Positions 11,179-20,243 are shown, numbered from the stretch's first letter. The stretch: DNA of 64,000 bases from Variovorax sp. CF079 (GCF_900101545.1 NZ_FMZU01000009.1:185252-249251); one strand, 5' to 3'. Notes: generated from the letters alone by a model not told the origin. A program made the numbers and translations.

Positions 11179-11990
11179 GTGCGATTCGCCGCGCTGCTTC
11201 GCGGCGCCACGGCGGCACCTTCGATGCCATGCCGCCTCAGCGCGTCCGCAACGAAGCCGGAGGCCTTCATCTCCTCGATGAAGCCGCTGAGCCAGGCCTG
11301 GGCGGCGGTCCGGCCCTTCGGCACCCCCATGGCCTGCTCGATGACCATGAAACGCCCGGGCAGCAGGCGCACGCCGCCCACGCGCTTGGCGTCCGCTTCC
11401 AGCTGCTGCTTCACGCCCGCGGCCACTTCGAGGTTCTGCGCCAGGAACATGTTGGTGACCTCGGGCGAGGTCGGTGCGCGCACCAGCGTGGCGGCCTTCA
11501 GCGCGCGCGTGAGGAACAGGTCGTAGGCGCTGCCGTGGCCCACCACGACGCGGGTGCCCGTGCGGTCGACCTCCGCGTTGCCTTGCAGCGGCGAGCCGTT
11601 GCGCACCAGGTAGGCGCCTTCGATGATCACGTAGGGCGCGGTGTATTCCATGTCCGCTGCGCGCACCGGGTCGATCGCCACGAAGGCCAGGTCGACCTGT
11701 TGCGCCTTCACGGCTTCCACGACGTTGCCGGCGGAGTTGAACTGCACCAGCTCGACGGCCAGCCCGAGACGGCGTGCCGCCTCGCGCGCAAGGTCCACCG
11801 ACACGCCGCGCGGCTCGCCGCCCGGGCCGCGGCTGGCCAGGATCGGGTTGCCGAAATTGATGGCGGCGCGCAGCTTGCCGGTGGCGCCGAGCTGCGCGAT
11901 GGCGCCCGCCGGCGGGTTGGACCGGGTGCCGGCGCAGCCGGCCAGCACCAGCGCGCTCGCGGCACAGAAGCAGCGGCGCGTGGCGGCCAT
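11175..11990 (-). CDS. family 3 extracellular solute-binding lipoprotein
   Basis: A 271-residue protein with the lipobox LVLAGC near residue 19, so the mature protein is probably lipid-anchored. The body is a type 3 (amino-acid-type) periplasmic binding fold: GKLRAAINFGNPIL, GVSVDLAREAARRLG, VDLAFVAIDPVRAADMEYTAPYV. There is no ABC permease or ATPase beside it. The ATG shares one base with the stop of the upstream metallohydrolase gene, so the two are co-translated. Its ligand and partner are unknown; a solo binding protein could serve a distant permease or act as a sensor. Confidence 0.87.
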   Translation of the reverse strand: MAATRRCFCAASALVLAGCAGTRSNPPAGAIAQLGATGKLRAAINFGNPILASRGPGGEPRGVSVDLAREAARRLGLAVELVQFNSAGNVVEAVKAQQVDLAFVAIDPVRAADMEYTAPYVIIEGAYLVRNGSPLQGNAEVDRTGTRVVVGHGSAYDLFLTRALKAATLVRAPTSPEVTNMFLAQNLEVAAGVKQQLEADAKRVGGVRLLPGRFMVIEQAMGVPKGRTAAQAWLSGFIEEMKASGFVADALRRHGIEGAAVAPRSSAANRT

Positions 11991-12865
11991 CAGAAGTCGA
12001 CCTTCTGGCCCGGCTCCGGCACCAGCACGCGGGTGGCGGACGCGGCGCCGAGCGCGGAAGAGAACTCGGCGGGCGTGCCGCGAAGCAAAGGGGACGTGCC
12101 GTAGTGCATGGGGATGGCGTACTTCGGCTTGATCATGTCGCGCACCGCCGTGGCGGCGTCCTGCGGGCCCATGGTGAAGTGGCCGCCGATCGGGATCAGC
12201 ACGAGGTCGGGCTTGTAGGTCTCGCCGATCAGCCGCATGTCGCCGAACAGGCCGGTATCGCCCATGTGCCAGATCTTGAAGCCGTTCTCCAGTTCGATGA
12301 TGTAGCCCACCGGCTCGCCGCCGTAGTGCGTCTCGTCCTTGTCCGTGGCGGGGTTCTTCCACGCCAGCTCGGAGGCATGCTCGGCGTGGACCGCCGTGAT
12401 CTTCGGGCCTGTGGCGCCGAAGGGCGCGACGGTGCCGCCTTTGCCGAAGCGCTGCACCAGCGCCGCGGGCAGGATGCCGAGGGTGATGATGCTCTGGCCC
12501 ATGCCGCCCGCGTTGTAGACGGGTGCGTTGTGCAACCTGGCCAGCGCGGGGGCGTCGGCGAAATGGTCGGCGTGGGCATGCGTCACGAGGATCAGGTCGA
12601 CCTTGCCCAGCGCGTTCAACTGCTTGTACTGGGGCGGTGTCTTCGGGTTGGTGATGAGCCAGGGGTCGATCACGATGACCTTGCCGCCGGGCGTGGTGAT
12701 GCGCATGGTGGCCTGCCCGAGCCAGAGGACTTCCGCCTTGCCGGAGGCGATGCTGGCCGGTGCAGTGGGCTGCAGCGCCGGCGGCGCCTGCGTGGAGGTG
12801 CCCGCGCACCCGGCGAGTCCGGCTGCGAACGCGGTAGCCAGAAGAAGGGAAACGAATCTTTTCAT
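11990..12865 (-). CDS. metallo-beta-lactamase-fold hydrolase, lipoprotein (UPF0173-like)
   Basis: A 291-residue protein with a lipobox LAGC ending at Cys20, which indicates export and lipid modification. The metal site THAHADHF (His96-x-His98-x-Asp100-His101) is intact, and the remaining ligands are recognisable at GDTG and in PMHYGT. The closest recognisable group is the UPF0173/UlaG-like metal-dependent hydrolases, which are usually cytoplasmic, so the lipoprotein signal is notable. It is coupled to the type 3 binding lipoprotein downstream. The substrate is unknown. Confidence 0.87.
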   Translation of the reverse strand: MKRFVSLLLATAFAAGLAGCAGTSTQAPPALQPTAPASIASGKAEVLWLGQATMRITTPGGKVIVIDPWLITNPKTPPQYKQLNALGKVDLILVTHAHADHFADAPALARLHNAPVYNAGGMGQSIITLGILPAALVQRFGKGGTVAPFGATGPKITAVHAEHASELAWKNPATDKDETHYGGEPVGYIIELENGFKIWHMGDTGLFGDMRLIGETYKPDLVLIPIGGHFTMGPQDAATAVRDMIKPKYAIPMHYGTSPLLRGTPAEFSSALGAASATRVLVPEPGQKVDF

Positions 12866-12919
12866 GTGCTTCTCTCTCTTTCTTTGATGAATGAACTACC
12901 GGACCATGTCACGAGCAGC

Positions 12920-14290
12920 CTAGGGGCGCGCAAGGGCCGTGAGCGTGCGAACGTCTCCTGCCTCGCCCAGCGCCCAGCATCCGGCCAGCAGCGTCGAGCT
13001 GCGCTGCGCGCCGACGACCGCATCGGCCAGGCCGTGGAACTTGCGCGCCAGGTCCTCGTCGCTCATCGGCCGCTGCAGCGAGCCGATCGCGTGTTCGACG
13101 AACACGTGCTCGCGCCGGCCATCGGTGAGCACCGCGGTCACGTCGGCGCTCGCCTCGTCGATCTTGTCGTCCACCGTCGCGACCACCTTGCGGCGCAGCG
13201 CGACCACGTCGGGGCGCGTCACGATGGCGTCCGCGAACTCTTCCTCGGCCGCGCGCCCGAACAGCAAGCCGGCCGCACACCCGTGATAGACGCTGAACTT
13301 GCCCTGCAGGCCGTCGGCCGGCTCCTTCTTGCCGGTGAGCTCCAGCACCAGCGAGTGGACCTTGAGCTCGATGCGCTCGATCTGCTCCGGCGCGATGCCG
13401 CGCTCGCGCAGCTGCACGCAGGCGTCGATGCTCGGATGTATCACGATGCCGCAGGCAAAGGGCTTGTAGCTGTTGAAGGAGATCTCGAAGCGCTGGCCCA
13501 GTTCGTCCGTGACTTCATTCCATGCGCACTTGGTCGACACCACCTGCGCCCAGCCGCGCGGCGCCTCGATCGCCTTCGGGCTCGCGGTATAGCCGTGCTT
13601 GGCCATCAGCGCGGCCATCAGGCCGGCGCGCGCTGCGCCGCCGGGATGGAAGGGCTTGGTCATGGTGCCGAACTGCTCGCGCAGGCCGACCGGTTGCGAG
13701 GCGGCGATGCCGAGTGCCATGGCCGTCTTCTCCGCATCGAGGCCCAGCAGGCGCGCGCAGCCGGCCGCAGCGCCCAGCATGCCGGTGGTGCCGGTGATGT
13801 GCCAGCCGCGGTCGTAGTGCTCGGGGTAGACCGTGTTGCCCAGGCGGCAGGCGACGTCGATGCCGAGCACCAGCGCGTCGAGCACAGTGCGGCCGCTCGC
13901 GCCGGTGTGCTCGGCAAGCGCCAGCACCGCAGAAGCCACCGGGCCGGCCGGGTGAATGATGGTCTTCAGGTGCGTGTCGTCGAAATCGAAGGTGTGCGAG
14001 CTGATGCCGTTGAGCAACGCGGCGCTTGCGATGTCGACCTTCTCGGCGCGGCCGAGCACGGTGGCCTGGGCAGCGGGCTGCAGCATCTGCACCGCGGCCA
14101 GCGCGGCTTCGACGGCTTCGTGGCGCGCCGCGCCGACGGCGCAGCCGAACCAGTTGAGGAAGGTGCGGTGCGCCTCGTGGTCCACCGCGTCGCTCCAGCC
14201 GCGCGATGGATGGTTGGCCACGTACTCGGCGAGGATGCGCGTGACGGGCGGGGCGTTGTGGTCGGCGGCGACCTGGGTATTGCGGGCCAT
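12920..14290 (-). CDS. MmgE/PrpD family protein
   Basis: A 456-residue cytoplasmic protein of the family that includes 2-methylcitrate dehydratase (PrpD), iminodisuccinate epimerase and cis-aconitate decarboxylase. Recognisable segments are FDFDDTHLKTIIHPAGPV, GITGTTGMLGA-like GTTGMLGAAAG near the middle, HPGGAARAGLMAA, and the later YKPFACGIVIHPSIDA. The methylcitrate synthase and lyase genes are absent, so propionate catabolism is unlikely; association with a Bug binding protein and an FCD regulator is a common Comamonadaceae arrangement for degradation of an unidentified di- or tricarboxylate. Confidence 0.88.
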   Translation of the reverse strand: MARNTQVAADHNAPPVTRILAEYVANHPSRGWSDAVDHEAHRTFLNWFGCAVGAARHEAVEAALAAVQMLQPAAQATVLGRAEKVDIASAALLNGISSHTFDFDDTHLKTIIHPAGPVASAVLALAEHTGASGRTVLDALVLGIDVACRLGNTVYPEHYDRGWHITGTTGMLGAAAGCARLLGLDAEKTAMALGIAASQPVGLREQFGTMTKPFHPGGAARAGLMAALMAKHGYTASPKAIEAPRGWAQVVSTKCAWNEVTDELGQRFEISFNSYKPFACGIVIHPSIDACVQLRERGIAPEQIERIELKVHSLVLELTGKKEPADGLQGKFSVYHGCAAGLLFGRAAEEEFADAIVTRPDVVALRRKVVATVDDKIDEASADVTAVLTDGRREHVFVEHAIGSLQRPMSDEDLARKFHGLADAVVGAQRSSTLLAGCWALGEAGDVRTLTALARP

Positions 14291-14339
14291 GGGTGAAATG
14301 TCTTGCGGAGTGGTTGAAAGAAAAAGGGGTAAGCGCGCG

Positions 14340-15311
14340 CTAGTTGTCGAGCTGGATGTTGCGATCGCGGGCGAGTTTGGTCCAGCGCGCGATGTCGGCG
14401 CGGATGTAGTCGCCGAACTGCTGGGCGCTCATGGGCATGGGTTCGACGGCCTCGACCGACAGCTTCTCCCGCAGGTCCGGCGCCTTCAGTACCGCGTTGA
14501 GCGATTCGTTGAGCTGGCGAACGATGTCGGCAGGCATGCCGGCCGGGCCGACCACGCCGTACCACTGCATGGCATCGAAGCCCTTGAGGCCGAGCTCCTC
14601 GAGCGTCGGCACGTCCGGCAGCGCCGGGTGGCGCGTTGTACCAGTGACGGCCAGCGGGCGCACGCGCTGCGACCGGATGTGCGGCATCGCCGCGGCCAGG
14701 CCCGGGAACATGGCTTGCGTCTGGCCGCCCACCAGGTCGGTGAAGGCCGGCGCGATGCCGCGGTAGGGCACGTGCAGCATGAACGCGCCGACCTGCTGCT
14801 TGAAGAGCTCCATGGTCAGGTGGGTGAGCGATCCCGCGCCGGCCGAGCCGTAGCTGATCTTGCTCGGATTGGCCTTCGCGTAGGCAACGAACTGCTTGAA
14901 ATCCTTGGCCGGCACGTCGGCGTTGACCACCAGCACGTTGGGCGTGCCGCCAATCATGCCGATGGGCGTGAAGTCCTTGACCGCGTCGTAGGGCAGCTTG
15001 CGCGTGGCCGGGCTGGTGCCGTGGGTGGCGACGTAGCCCTGCATCAGGGTGTAGCCATCGGCCGGCGCGCGCGCGGTGTTCTGCGACGCGATCACGCCGC
15101 CGCCGCCGCCCTGGTTGTCCACCACGAAGGTCTGGTTCAGGGCCTTGCCCCAGCGCTCGGTCACGGTGCGGCCGACCATGTCGCTGCCGCCGCCCGCGGA
15201 CACCGGCACGATGTAGCGGATGGGCTTGTTCGGGTAGGCCTGGGCATGCGCCAGCCGTGCCAGCCCTATCAAGGCCGGCGGGAGGGCGAGGACGAAGGTG
15301 CGTCGTTGCAT
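14340..15311 (-). CDS. Bug family tripartite tricarboxylate transporter substrate-binding protein
   Basis: A 323-residue periplasmic protein with a signal peptide (MQRRTFVLALPPALIGLARLAHA-QA). The family signature YPNKPIRYIVPVSAGGGSDMVGRTV follows the cleavage site, and later motifs such as FVVDNQGGGGGVIA and LPDVPTLEELG are intact. Bug proteins bind small carboxylates and usually work with TctAB-type membrane proteins encoded elsewhere. It lies between the MmgE/PrpD gene and the GntR regulator, all on the minus strand, and probably delivers the substrate of that enzyme. Confidence 0.92.
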   Translation of the reverse strand: MQRRTFVLALPPALIGLARLAHAQAYPNKPIRYIVPVSAGGGSDMVGRTVTERWGKALNQTFVVDNQGGGGGVIASQNTARAPADGYTLMQGYVATHGTSPATRKLPYDAVKDFTPIGMIGGTPNVLVVNADVPAKDFKQFVAYAKANPSKISYGSAGAGSLTHLTMELFKQQVGAFMLHVPYRGIAPAFTDLVGGQTQAMFPGLAAAMPHIRSQRVRPLAVTGTTRHPALPDVPTLEELGLKGFDAMQWYGVVGPAGMPADIVRQLNESLNAVLKAPDLREKLSVEAVEPMPMSAQQFGDYIRADIARWTKLARDRNIQLDN

Positions 15312-15353
15312 GGTTTGTCTCCTTGAGCTGTCTGGGAAAGAGGGTTCGGCGGC

Positions 15354-16046
15354 TCAGCGCACCGCACCCTGAAGCCGGACGTAGGCATCGCCGACGTGGC
15401 GCGCCATGAGCTTTTCGCAGCGCGCGACATCGCCTTCCCGAAGCGCGCGGGCGATCGCCAAGTGCTCGGCGATCGATACGGTCATCCCGGTGTCCCGCGA
15501 AAGGTTCTTCAGCCGCGAGAGGTGCAGCTTCTGCACCACGCCGCGGTAGGTGTTGGCCAGCGCCTGGTTGCCCGCGGCCTCCACGATCGCCCAGTGGAAA
15601 TGCAGGTTCTCGCGGTAGTAGCGCTGAACGTCCTGCGCGGCAGCGGCGGCATTCATGGCGGCGATGGAGGCATCGAGCGCATCGGCCAGCGCGATGCGCG
15701 GCAGGGCGTCGAGTCGCGCCGCGCGCCGCCCTGCAAAGCCATCGAGCAGCCCGCGCATCTCGTAGAGGTCGCGCACCTCGTCCGCGCTCGGCTCGCGCAC
15801 GAAGACGCCGGCGTGCTTGCGTGCCACCACCAGGCCGGTGCTTTCGAGTTCGCGCAGGGCTTCGCGCACCGGCACGCGAGAAATGCCGAGCCGGCCGGCG
15901 ACGTCGGGCTCGTTGATGCGCTGACCCGGTAGCAGTTCGCCCCGCAGGATCATGGCCAGCATGTCGTCGCGGGCCAGTTTGGCCAGCGGGATATCGCGCA
16001 CGGTTGAGAGGCGGTCAGGGATCGGATCGGCGAGCCAGGGCAGCAT
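15354..16046 (-). CDS. GntR family (FCD) transcriptional regulator
   Basis: A 230-residue regulator with an N-terminal winged helix (LPGQRINEPDVAGRLGISRVPVREALRELE) and an FCD effector domain containing HFHWAIVEAAGN. The start at 16046 is preferred over the ATG at 16070 because an AAGGA ribosome site lies seven bases before it, while a perfect palindrome at 16072-16081 would block the longer start. It is divergent from the CaiB/crotonase operon and is the first gene of the minus-strand set that includes the Bug and MmgE/PrpD genes, so it may control both directions. Confidence 0.9.
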   Translation of the reverse strand: MLPWLADPIPDRLSTVRDIPLAKLARDDMLAMILRGELLPGQRINEPDVAGRLGISRVPVREALRELESTGLVVARKHAGVFVREPSADEVRDLYEMRGLLDGFAGRRAARLDALPRIALADALDASIAAMNAAAAAQDVQRYYRENLHFHWAIVEAAGNQALANTYRGVVQKLHLSRLKNLSRDTGMTVSIAEHLAIARALREGDVARCEKLMARHVGDAYVRLQGAVR

Positions 16047-16071
16047 GCAAAGTCCTTCGTAGGTCGGCATA

Positions 16072-16081
16072 TCGTATACGA
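16072..16081. promoter_or_regulatory. candidate FCD-GntR operator palindrome TCGTATACGA
   Basis: A perfect 10-base palindrome with the GTATAC core common in operators of FCD-type GntR regulators. It sits 26 bases upstream of the regulator start at 16046 and about 100 bases upstream of the divergent CaiB-type gene. An autoregulatory and operon-control role is inferred from position and symmetry only. Confidence 0.5.
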
Positions 16082-16179
16082 GTGCCTTTCAATATGTCCA
16101 CTCTTTCAATAAAAGTGTTGACACTTTATCGATCAATGAAAACAATCCATCCCATTCAAGGCCATCAAATTCCCGCCGA

Positions 16180-17370
16180 ATGCCACACCTGCCTGCTTCC
16201 TCCGCCCTGCAACGATTCCGCGTGATCGACCTGACGCAGGTTCGCGCCGGCCCCACCGCCTGCAGGCAGCTCGCCGACTGGGGCGCCGACGTCATCCAGG
16301 TGCAGATGCCCGAGCACATGCGCGGCGACGACACCCTGGGCGGGCAGGACGGTTCCGACTACCAGTACACGCACCGCAACAAGCGCTCGATCACGCTCAA
16401 CCTCAAGGAAGAAGAAGGCGTCGCCACTTTGAAGCGCCTGATCGCCGGCGCAGACGTGGTGGTCGAGAATTTCCGGCCGGACGTCAAGTTCCGCCTCGGC
16501 ATCGACTATGAGACGCTCGCGGCGGACAACCCGGGCCTGGTCTACGCCAGCATCTCCGGCTTTGGCCAGACCGGCCCGCTGGCGAAACGGCCGGGCTTCG
16601 ACCAGATCGCGCAGGGCATGGGCGGACTGATGTCGGTGACCGGCCTGCCGGGCGACGGCCCGGTGCGCGTCGGCATCCCGATCGCCGACCTGTGCGCCGG
16701 GATCTTCGCGGCGCAAGGCATCCTGGTGGCCTTGCTCGAGCGCGAATCCTCCGGTCGCGGCCAGTGGCTTCACACCTCGCTGTTGGAGTCGATGGTCTAC
16801 ATGCTGGACTTCCAGACCTCGCGCTACCTGATCGACGGCGAAGTCGGCGTGCAGGCCGGCAACTTCCATCCGACCAGCATTCCGACGGGGGTCTACAAGG
16901 CACGCGACGGTTATCTCAACATCGCCGTGTTCGGCTCCAAGATCTGGGAGCGCTTCTGCAACATCCTCGGCGCGCCCGAATGGATCAGCGACGAGCGCTA
17001 CCACGACAAGGCGGGGCGTTCGCTCAACCGCGATGCGCTCAACGCCGAGATCAACCGGCGCCTCGCCGCGCACGACCGCAGCCACTGGATCGAAGAGTTC
17101 AATGCCGGCGGCGTGGCCTGCGGCCTCATCAGCGACATGCGCGAAGTCTTTGCGGAGCCGCAGGTCCGGCACCTGGGCATGGTCAAGGAGGTGGTCTCGC
17201 CCCGGCTTGGGCCCCAGCGGCTGGTCGGCCAGCCGATGCAGCTGGAGCGCACGCCCAGCACCATTGCCCGCGCTGCCCCGCGGCGCGGAGAACACACGGA
17301 GGAAGTCCTGCTCGAACTCGGTATCGGCCGGGACGATCTCGCCCGCATGAAAGCGACCGGAGTCTATTGA
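16180..17370 (+). CDS. CaiB/BaiF (family III) CoA-transferase
   Basis: A 396-residue enzyme that moves CoA between carboxylic acids. The N-terminal VIDLTQVRAGPTACRQLADWGADVI and the RNKRSITLNLK motif are family hallmarks, and the catalytic aspartate is probably Asp170 in GIPIADLCAG. The ATG at 16180 has a weak ribosome site. Its stop overlaps the start of the crotonase gene (TGATG-type), so the two are coupled. It most likely activates the imported acid to its CoA thioester as the first step of this operon; the acid is unknown. Confidence 0.92.
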   Translation: MPHLPASSALQRFRVIDLTQVRAGPTACRQLADWGADVIQVQMPEHMRGDDTLGGQDGSDYQYTHRNKRSITLNLKEEEGVATLKRLIAGADVVVENFRPDVKFRLGIDYETLAADNPGLVYASISGFGQTGPLAKRPGFDQIAQGMGGLMSVTGLPGDGPVRVGIPIADLCAGIFAAQGILVALLERESSGRGQWLHTSLLESMVYMLDFQTSRYLIDGEVGVQAGNFHPTSIPTGVYKARDGYLNIAVFGSKIWERFCNILGAPEWISDERYHDKAGRSLNRDALNAEINRRLAAHDRSHWIEEFNAGGVACGLISDMREVFAEPQVRHLGMVKEVVSPRLGPQRLVGQPMQLERTPSTIARAAPRRGEHTEEVLLELGIGRDDLARMKATGVY

Positions 17371-18179
17371 TGTCGAATCCCGTCTACGAATCCAGCACCG
17401 AACGCGTGCAGACCTGGCTCGACGCCAGCACGCTGCACATCCGCTTCAACAACCCGGCGCGGCACAACGCGCTCTCGGTCGACATGTGGGAAGCCGTGCC
17501 GCGGCTGCTTCGCATGGCACAGGACGACGACCGGGTGCGCCTAGTCGTCTTCTCCGGCGCGGGCGAGAAGGCCTTCGTCTCGGGCGCCGACATCTCGCAG
17601 TTCGAGGACATGCGCGCCGCGCGCGAGGCCGTGGCGCGCTACGAGGCGATGGCCGAAGAGGCGCTGATGAGCATCCACGACTTCGCCAAGCCGACGCTGG
17701 CCTGCATCCGCGGCTACTGCATCGGCGGCGGGGTGAACGTGGCGATCAGTTGCGACATCCGCATCGCGTCCGAGGACTCGGTGTTCTCGATTCCGGCCGC
17801 GCGGCTGGGCCTGGGCTACCGCTACTCCGCGATGAAGAACCTGGTCGATCTGATCGGCCCGGGCGCGGCCAAGGACCTGTTCTTCACCGCCCGGCGCATC
17901 GATGCCGCGGAGGCCAAGTCGCTCGGTCTCGTGACGCGCGTGAGCGCGCCGGCCGCGCTCGACAAGCTGCTGGCCGAGTACACCGGCGCCATCGCCGAGA
18001 ACGCGCCGCTGACCGTGGCGGCGGGCAAGGCGATCACGCGCGAGATCCTCAAGCCCTCGCCGGCGCTGGACGAGGTTTTGTGCGCATCGCTGATCCGCGG
18101 CTGCTTCGAGAGCGCCGACTACACCGAAGGCCGCACCGCCTTCATGCAGAAGCGCAAGCCGGTCTTCACCGGCCGCTAG
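17370..18179 (+). CDS. enoyl-CoA hydratase/isomerase (crotonase) superfamily protein lacking both hydratase glutamates
   Basis: A 269-residue crotonase-fold protein. The oxyanion-hole segments are present (SGADISQF at 71-78 and GYCIGGGVNVA at 116-126). Aligned to rat mitochondrial hydratase, the catalytic Glu144 position (GGGCE) is Asn123 and the Glu164 position (PEI) is Ala143, so ordinary water addition across a double bond is not expected. Other crotonases with changed residues act as isomerases, thioesterases or decarboxylases. It is coupled to the CoA-transferase and followed by an MDR reductase, so it should act on the CoA ester made by the former. Confidence 0.9.
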   Translation: MSNPVYESSTERVQTWLDASTLHIRFNNPARHNALSVDMWEAVPRLLRMAQDDDRVRLVVFSGAGEKAFVSGADISQFEDMRAAREAVARYEAMAEEALMSIHDFAKPTLACIRGYCIGGGVNVAISCDIRIASEDSVFSIPAARLGLGYRYSAMKNLVDLIGPGAAKDLFFTARRIDAAEAKSLGLVTRVSAPAALDKLLAEYTGAIAENAPLTVAAGKAITREILKPSPALDEVLCASLIRGCFESADYTEGRTAFMQKRKPVFTGR

Positions 18180-18206
18180 CCGCACACGAGAAGCCAAGGA
18201 GACACC

Positions 18207-19193
18207 ATGCAGTCGTACTGGATGCAGATGAGCGATGCGGCAACGCTTCTGGAACTGCGCGAGGTTGCCGTGCCGCAGCCGGGCCCGCAGCAGTTGCTGT
18301 TGCGCATGCACACCGCGTCGCTCAACCGCGGCGAGTTCGTGGCCGGCCATGGCCTGCACGGCGCGGCCGGCAGCTGGAAGGCGATCGGCGGGGAAGGCGC
18401 CGGCGAGGTCGTTGCCGTCGGGGCGGAAGTCACCCGCTTCAGGCCGGGGGACCGGGTCATGGGCCGCTGTGCCGGCGCGTTCGCCGAGTTCGCGCTCATG
18501 GAGGAGGCCGAGGCGATGGCAGTGCCATCCGGGCTGTCGTGGGACGAGGCCGCCAGCGTCGCGCTGACCTTCCTGGTTTCCTACGACATGCTGGTGCTGC
18601 AGGGCCGGCTCGACGCCGGCGATTGGGTCCTGATCAACGGCGTGTCTTCGGGCGTGGGGGTGGCAAGCCTCCAGCTGGCCAAGGCGCTGGGCGCGAAGGT
18701 CATCGGCACCTCGGGCTCGGCCGACAAGCTGGCCTCGCTGCAGCCGCTCGGCCTGGATGTCGCCATCTGCACGCGCGCGCCCGACTTCGCTGCCGCGGTG
18801 ATGGAGGCGACGCAACAGCACGGCGCGGACCTGGTCGTCAACACGGTGGGCGGCACGGTCTTCGCAGAGAACATTCGCGCCATGGCTTTCGAAGGCCGGC
18901 TCGCCACCGTGGGCTATGTCGACGGCGTGGTGCACGCCGAGCTCGACCTCGCCGCCCTGCATGCGAAGCGGCTCACCGTGTTCGGCGTGTCCAACAAGCT
19001 GCGCAGCAAGGCGCAGCGCGCAGCGGCGGTGCCCGCCTTCGTCGCGGAGGTGCTGCCGCACATCGCAGCCGGCCGGATCAGGCCGCGGATCGACCGGGTC
19101 TTCGAGTTCGCCCGCCTGGAAGAAGCCAAGGCACGCATGGAATCCGGCGGCCATGTCGGAAAGATCGTCCTGCGCATGCCGGCCGCGGCCTGA
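18207..19193 (+). CDS. MDR superfamily zinc-binding dehydrogenase / quinone oxidoreductase
   Basis: A 328-residue medium-chain dehydrogenase/reductase with a good AAGGAG site before the ATG. The N-terminal GroES-like domain contains GGEGAGEVVAVGAEV, and the Rossmann part contains INGVSSGVGVASLQLAKALGAKVIGT. The structural-zinc cysteine cluster is not apparent, which favours the quinone-reductase or enoyl-reductase branch using NADPH. As third gene of the CoA-transferase operon it may reduce an enoyl-CoA or an unsaturated product. Confidence 0.88.
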   Translation: MQSYWMQMSDAATLLELREVAVPQPGPQQLLLRMHTASLNRGEFVAGHGLHGAAGSWKAIGGEGAGEVVAVGAEVTRFRPGDRVMGRCAGAFAEFALMEEAEAMAVPSGLSWDEAASVALTFLVSYDMLVLQGRLDAGDWVLINGVSSGVGVASLQLAKALGAKVIGTSGSADKLASLQPLGLDVAICTRAPDFAAAVMEATQQHGADLVVNTVGGTVFAENIRAMAFEGRLATVGYVDGVVHAELDLAALHAKRLTVFGVSNKLRSKAQRAAAVPAFVAEVLPHIAAGRIRPRIDRVFEFARLEEAKARMESGGHVGKIVLRMPAAA

Positions 19194-19221
19194 TTCCCAA
19201 GAACACAAAGGAGACAAGCAG

Positions 19222-20193
19222 ATGAGAACCAAGAACCTCGTCCTGGCATGGGGTCTGTGCGCGTTCGCGTGCGCCGCCTGGGCGCAGCCCGCGGACTATC
19301 CGGGCAAGCCGATTCGCCTCGTGATCGGTTTTGCCCCTGGTGGTGCGGCCGACTACGTGGCGCGCGCCATGAGCGAAGCGCTCGGCAAGGCGCTCGGGCA
19401 GCCGGTGGTGGTCGACAACAAGCCGGGCAACGGCTCGAGCATCGCGGCGGACCTGGTGGCCAAGTCGGCGCCCGACGGCTACACGCTGCTGATCGCGAGC
19501 CCCAGCAGCATCTCGGTGAATCCGGCGCTCAATCCCAAGTTGCCGTACTCGGCACGCGACCTCAAGCCCGTGACCAAGATGACCACCTCGCCGCTGGTGC
19601 TGGCGGTCCACCCGGCGACCGGCATCCGTTCGGTCGCCGACCTCATCGCGGCAGCCAGGAAGGACCCCGGCAAGCTCAACTACTCGACCTCCGGCAACGG
19701 CTCGGCACCGCACCTGGGCGCCGCGCTGTTCAGCCAGGTGACCGGCGCGGAGATGACGCACATCCCGTACCGCGGCGGCAGTCTGGCGATCCAGTCGGTG
19801 ATGGCGGGCGACACGCAGCTGACCTTCGGCACCTCGCCCTCGGTGCTGCCCATGGCCAACGGCGGCCGGCTGCTCGCGCTGGCCGTCAGCACGCGCGATC
19901 GTTCGCCGCTGGTGCCCGGGCTGCCGGGCATGAAGGAGGCCGGCCTGCCCGACTACCACCTCGAGTTCTGGTATGGCATGTTCGTGCCGGCCGCGACGCC
20001 GCCGGCCATCGTCCGGAAGATCTACGACGCGACCATCAGTGCGATGCAGCAGCCCTCGGTCAAGGCCTCGCTGGCGCGCGACGGCACCGAGGTGTCCGTC
20101 TCCGCATCGCCCGAGCAGTTCGACAGCTTCCTCGCCGAGGACGGCAAGTTCTGGGTCAAGCTGGTCAAGAGCGCGAACGTCAAGGTCGAGTGA
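19222..20193 (+). CDS. Bug family tripartite tricarboxylate transporter substrate-binding protein
   Basis: A 323-residue periplasmic protein with signal peptide MRTKNLVLAWGLCAFACAAWA-QP. Family motifs are YPGKPIRLVIGFAPGGAADYVARAM, VVVDNKPGNGSSIAADLVAKS and HIPYRGGSLAI. The ATG at 19222 follows an AAGGAG site. It closes the CoA-transferase/crotonase/MDR operon and presumably binds the carboxylate that this operon degrades; the transporter membrane subunits are not in the window. Confidence 0.92.
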   Translation: MRTKNLVLAWGLCAFACAAWAQPADYPGKPIRLVIGFAPGGAADYVARAMSEALGKALGQPVVVDNKPGNGSSIAADLVAKSAPDGYTLLIASPSSISVNPALNPKLPYSARDLKPVTKMTTSPLVLAVHPATGIRSVADLIAAARKDPGKLNYSTSGNGSAPHLGAALFSQVTGAEMTHIPYRGGSLAIQSVMAGDTQLTFGTSPSVLPMANGGRLLALAVSTRDRSPLVPGLPGMKEAGLPDYHLEFWYGMFVPAATPPAIVRKIYDATISAMQQPSVKASLARDGTEVSVSASPEQFDSFLAEDGKFWVKLVKSANVKVE

Positions 20194-20243
20194 GAGGCCG
20201 CGCGGGGAAGCGTCCACGACCAGGTCAGAAGTTAGGATTGCGC

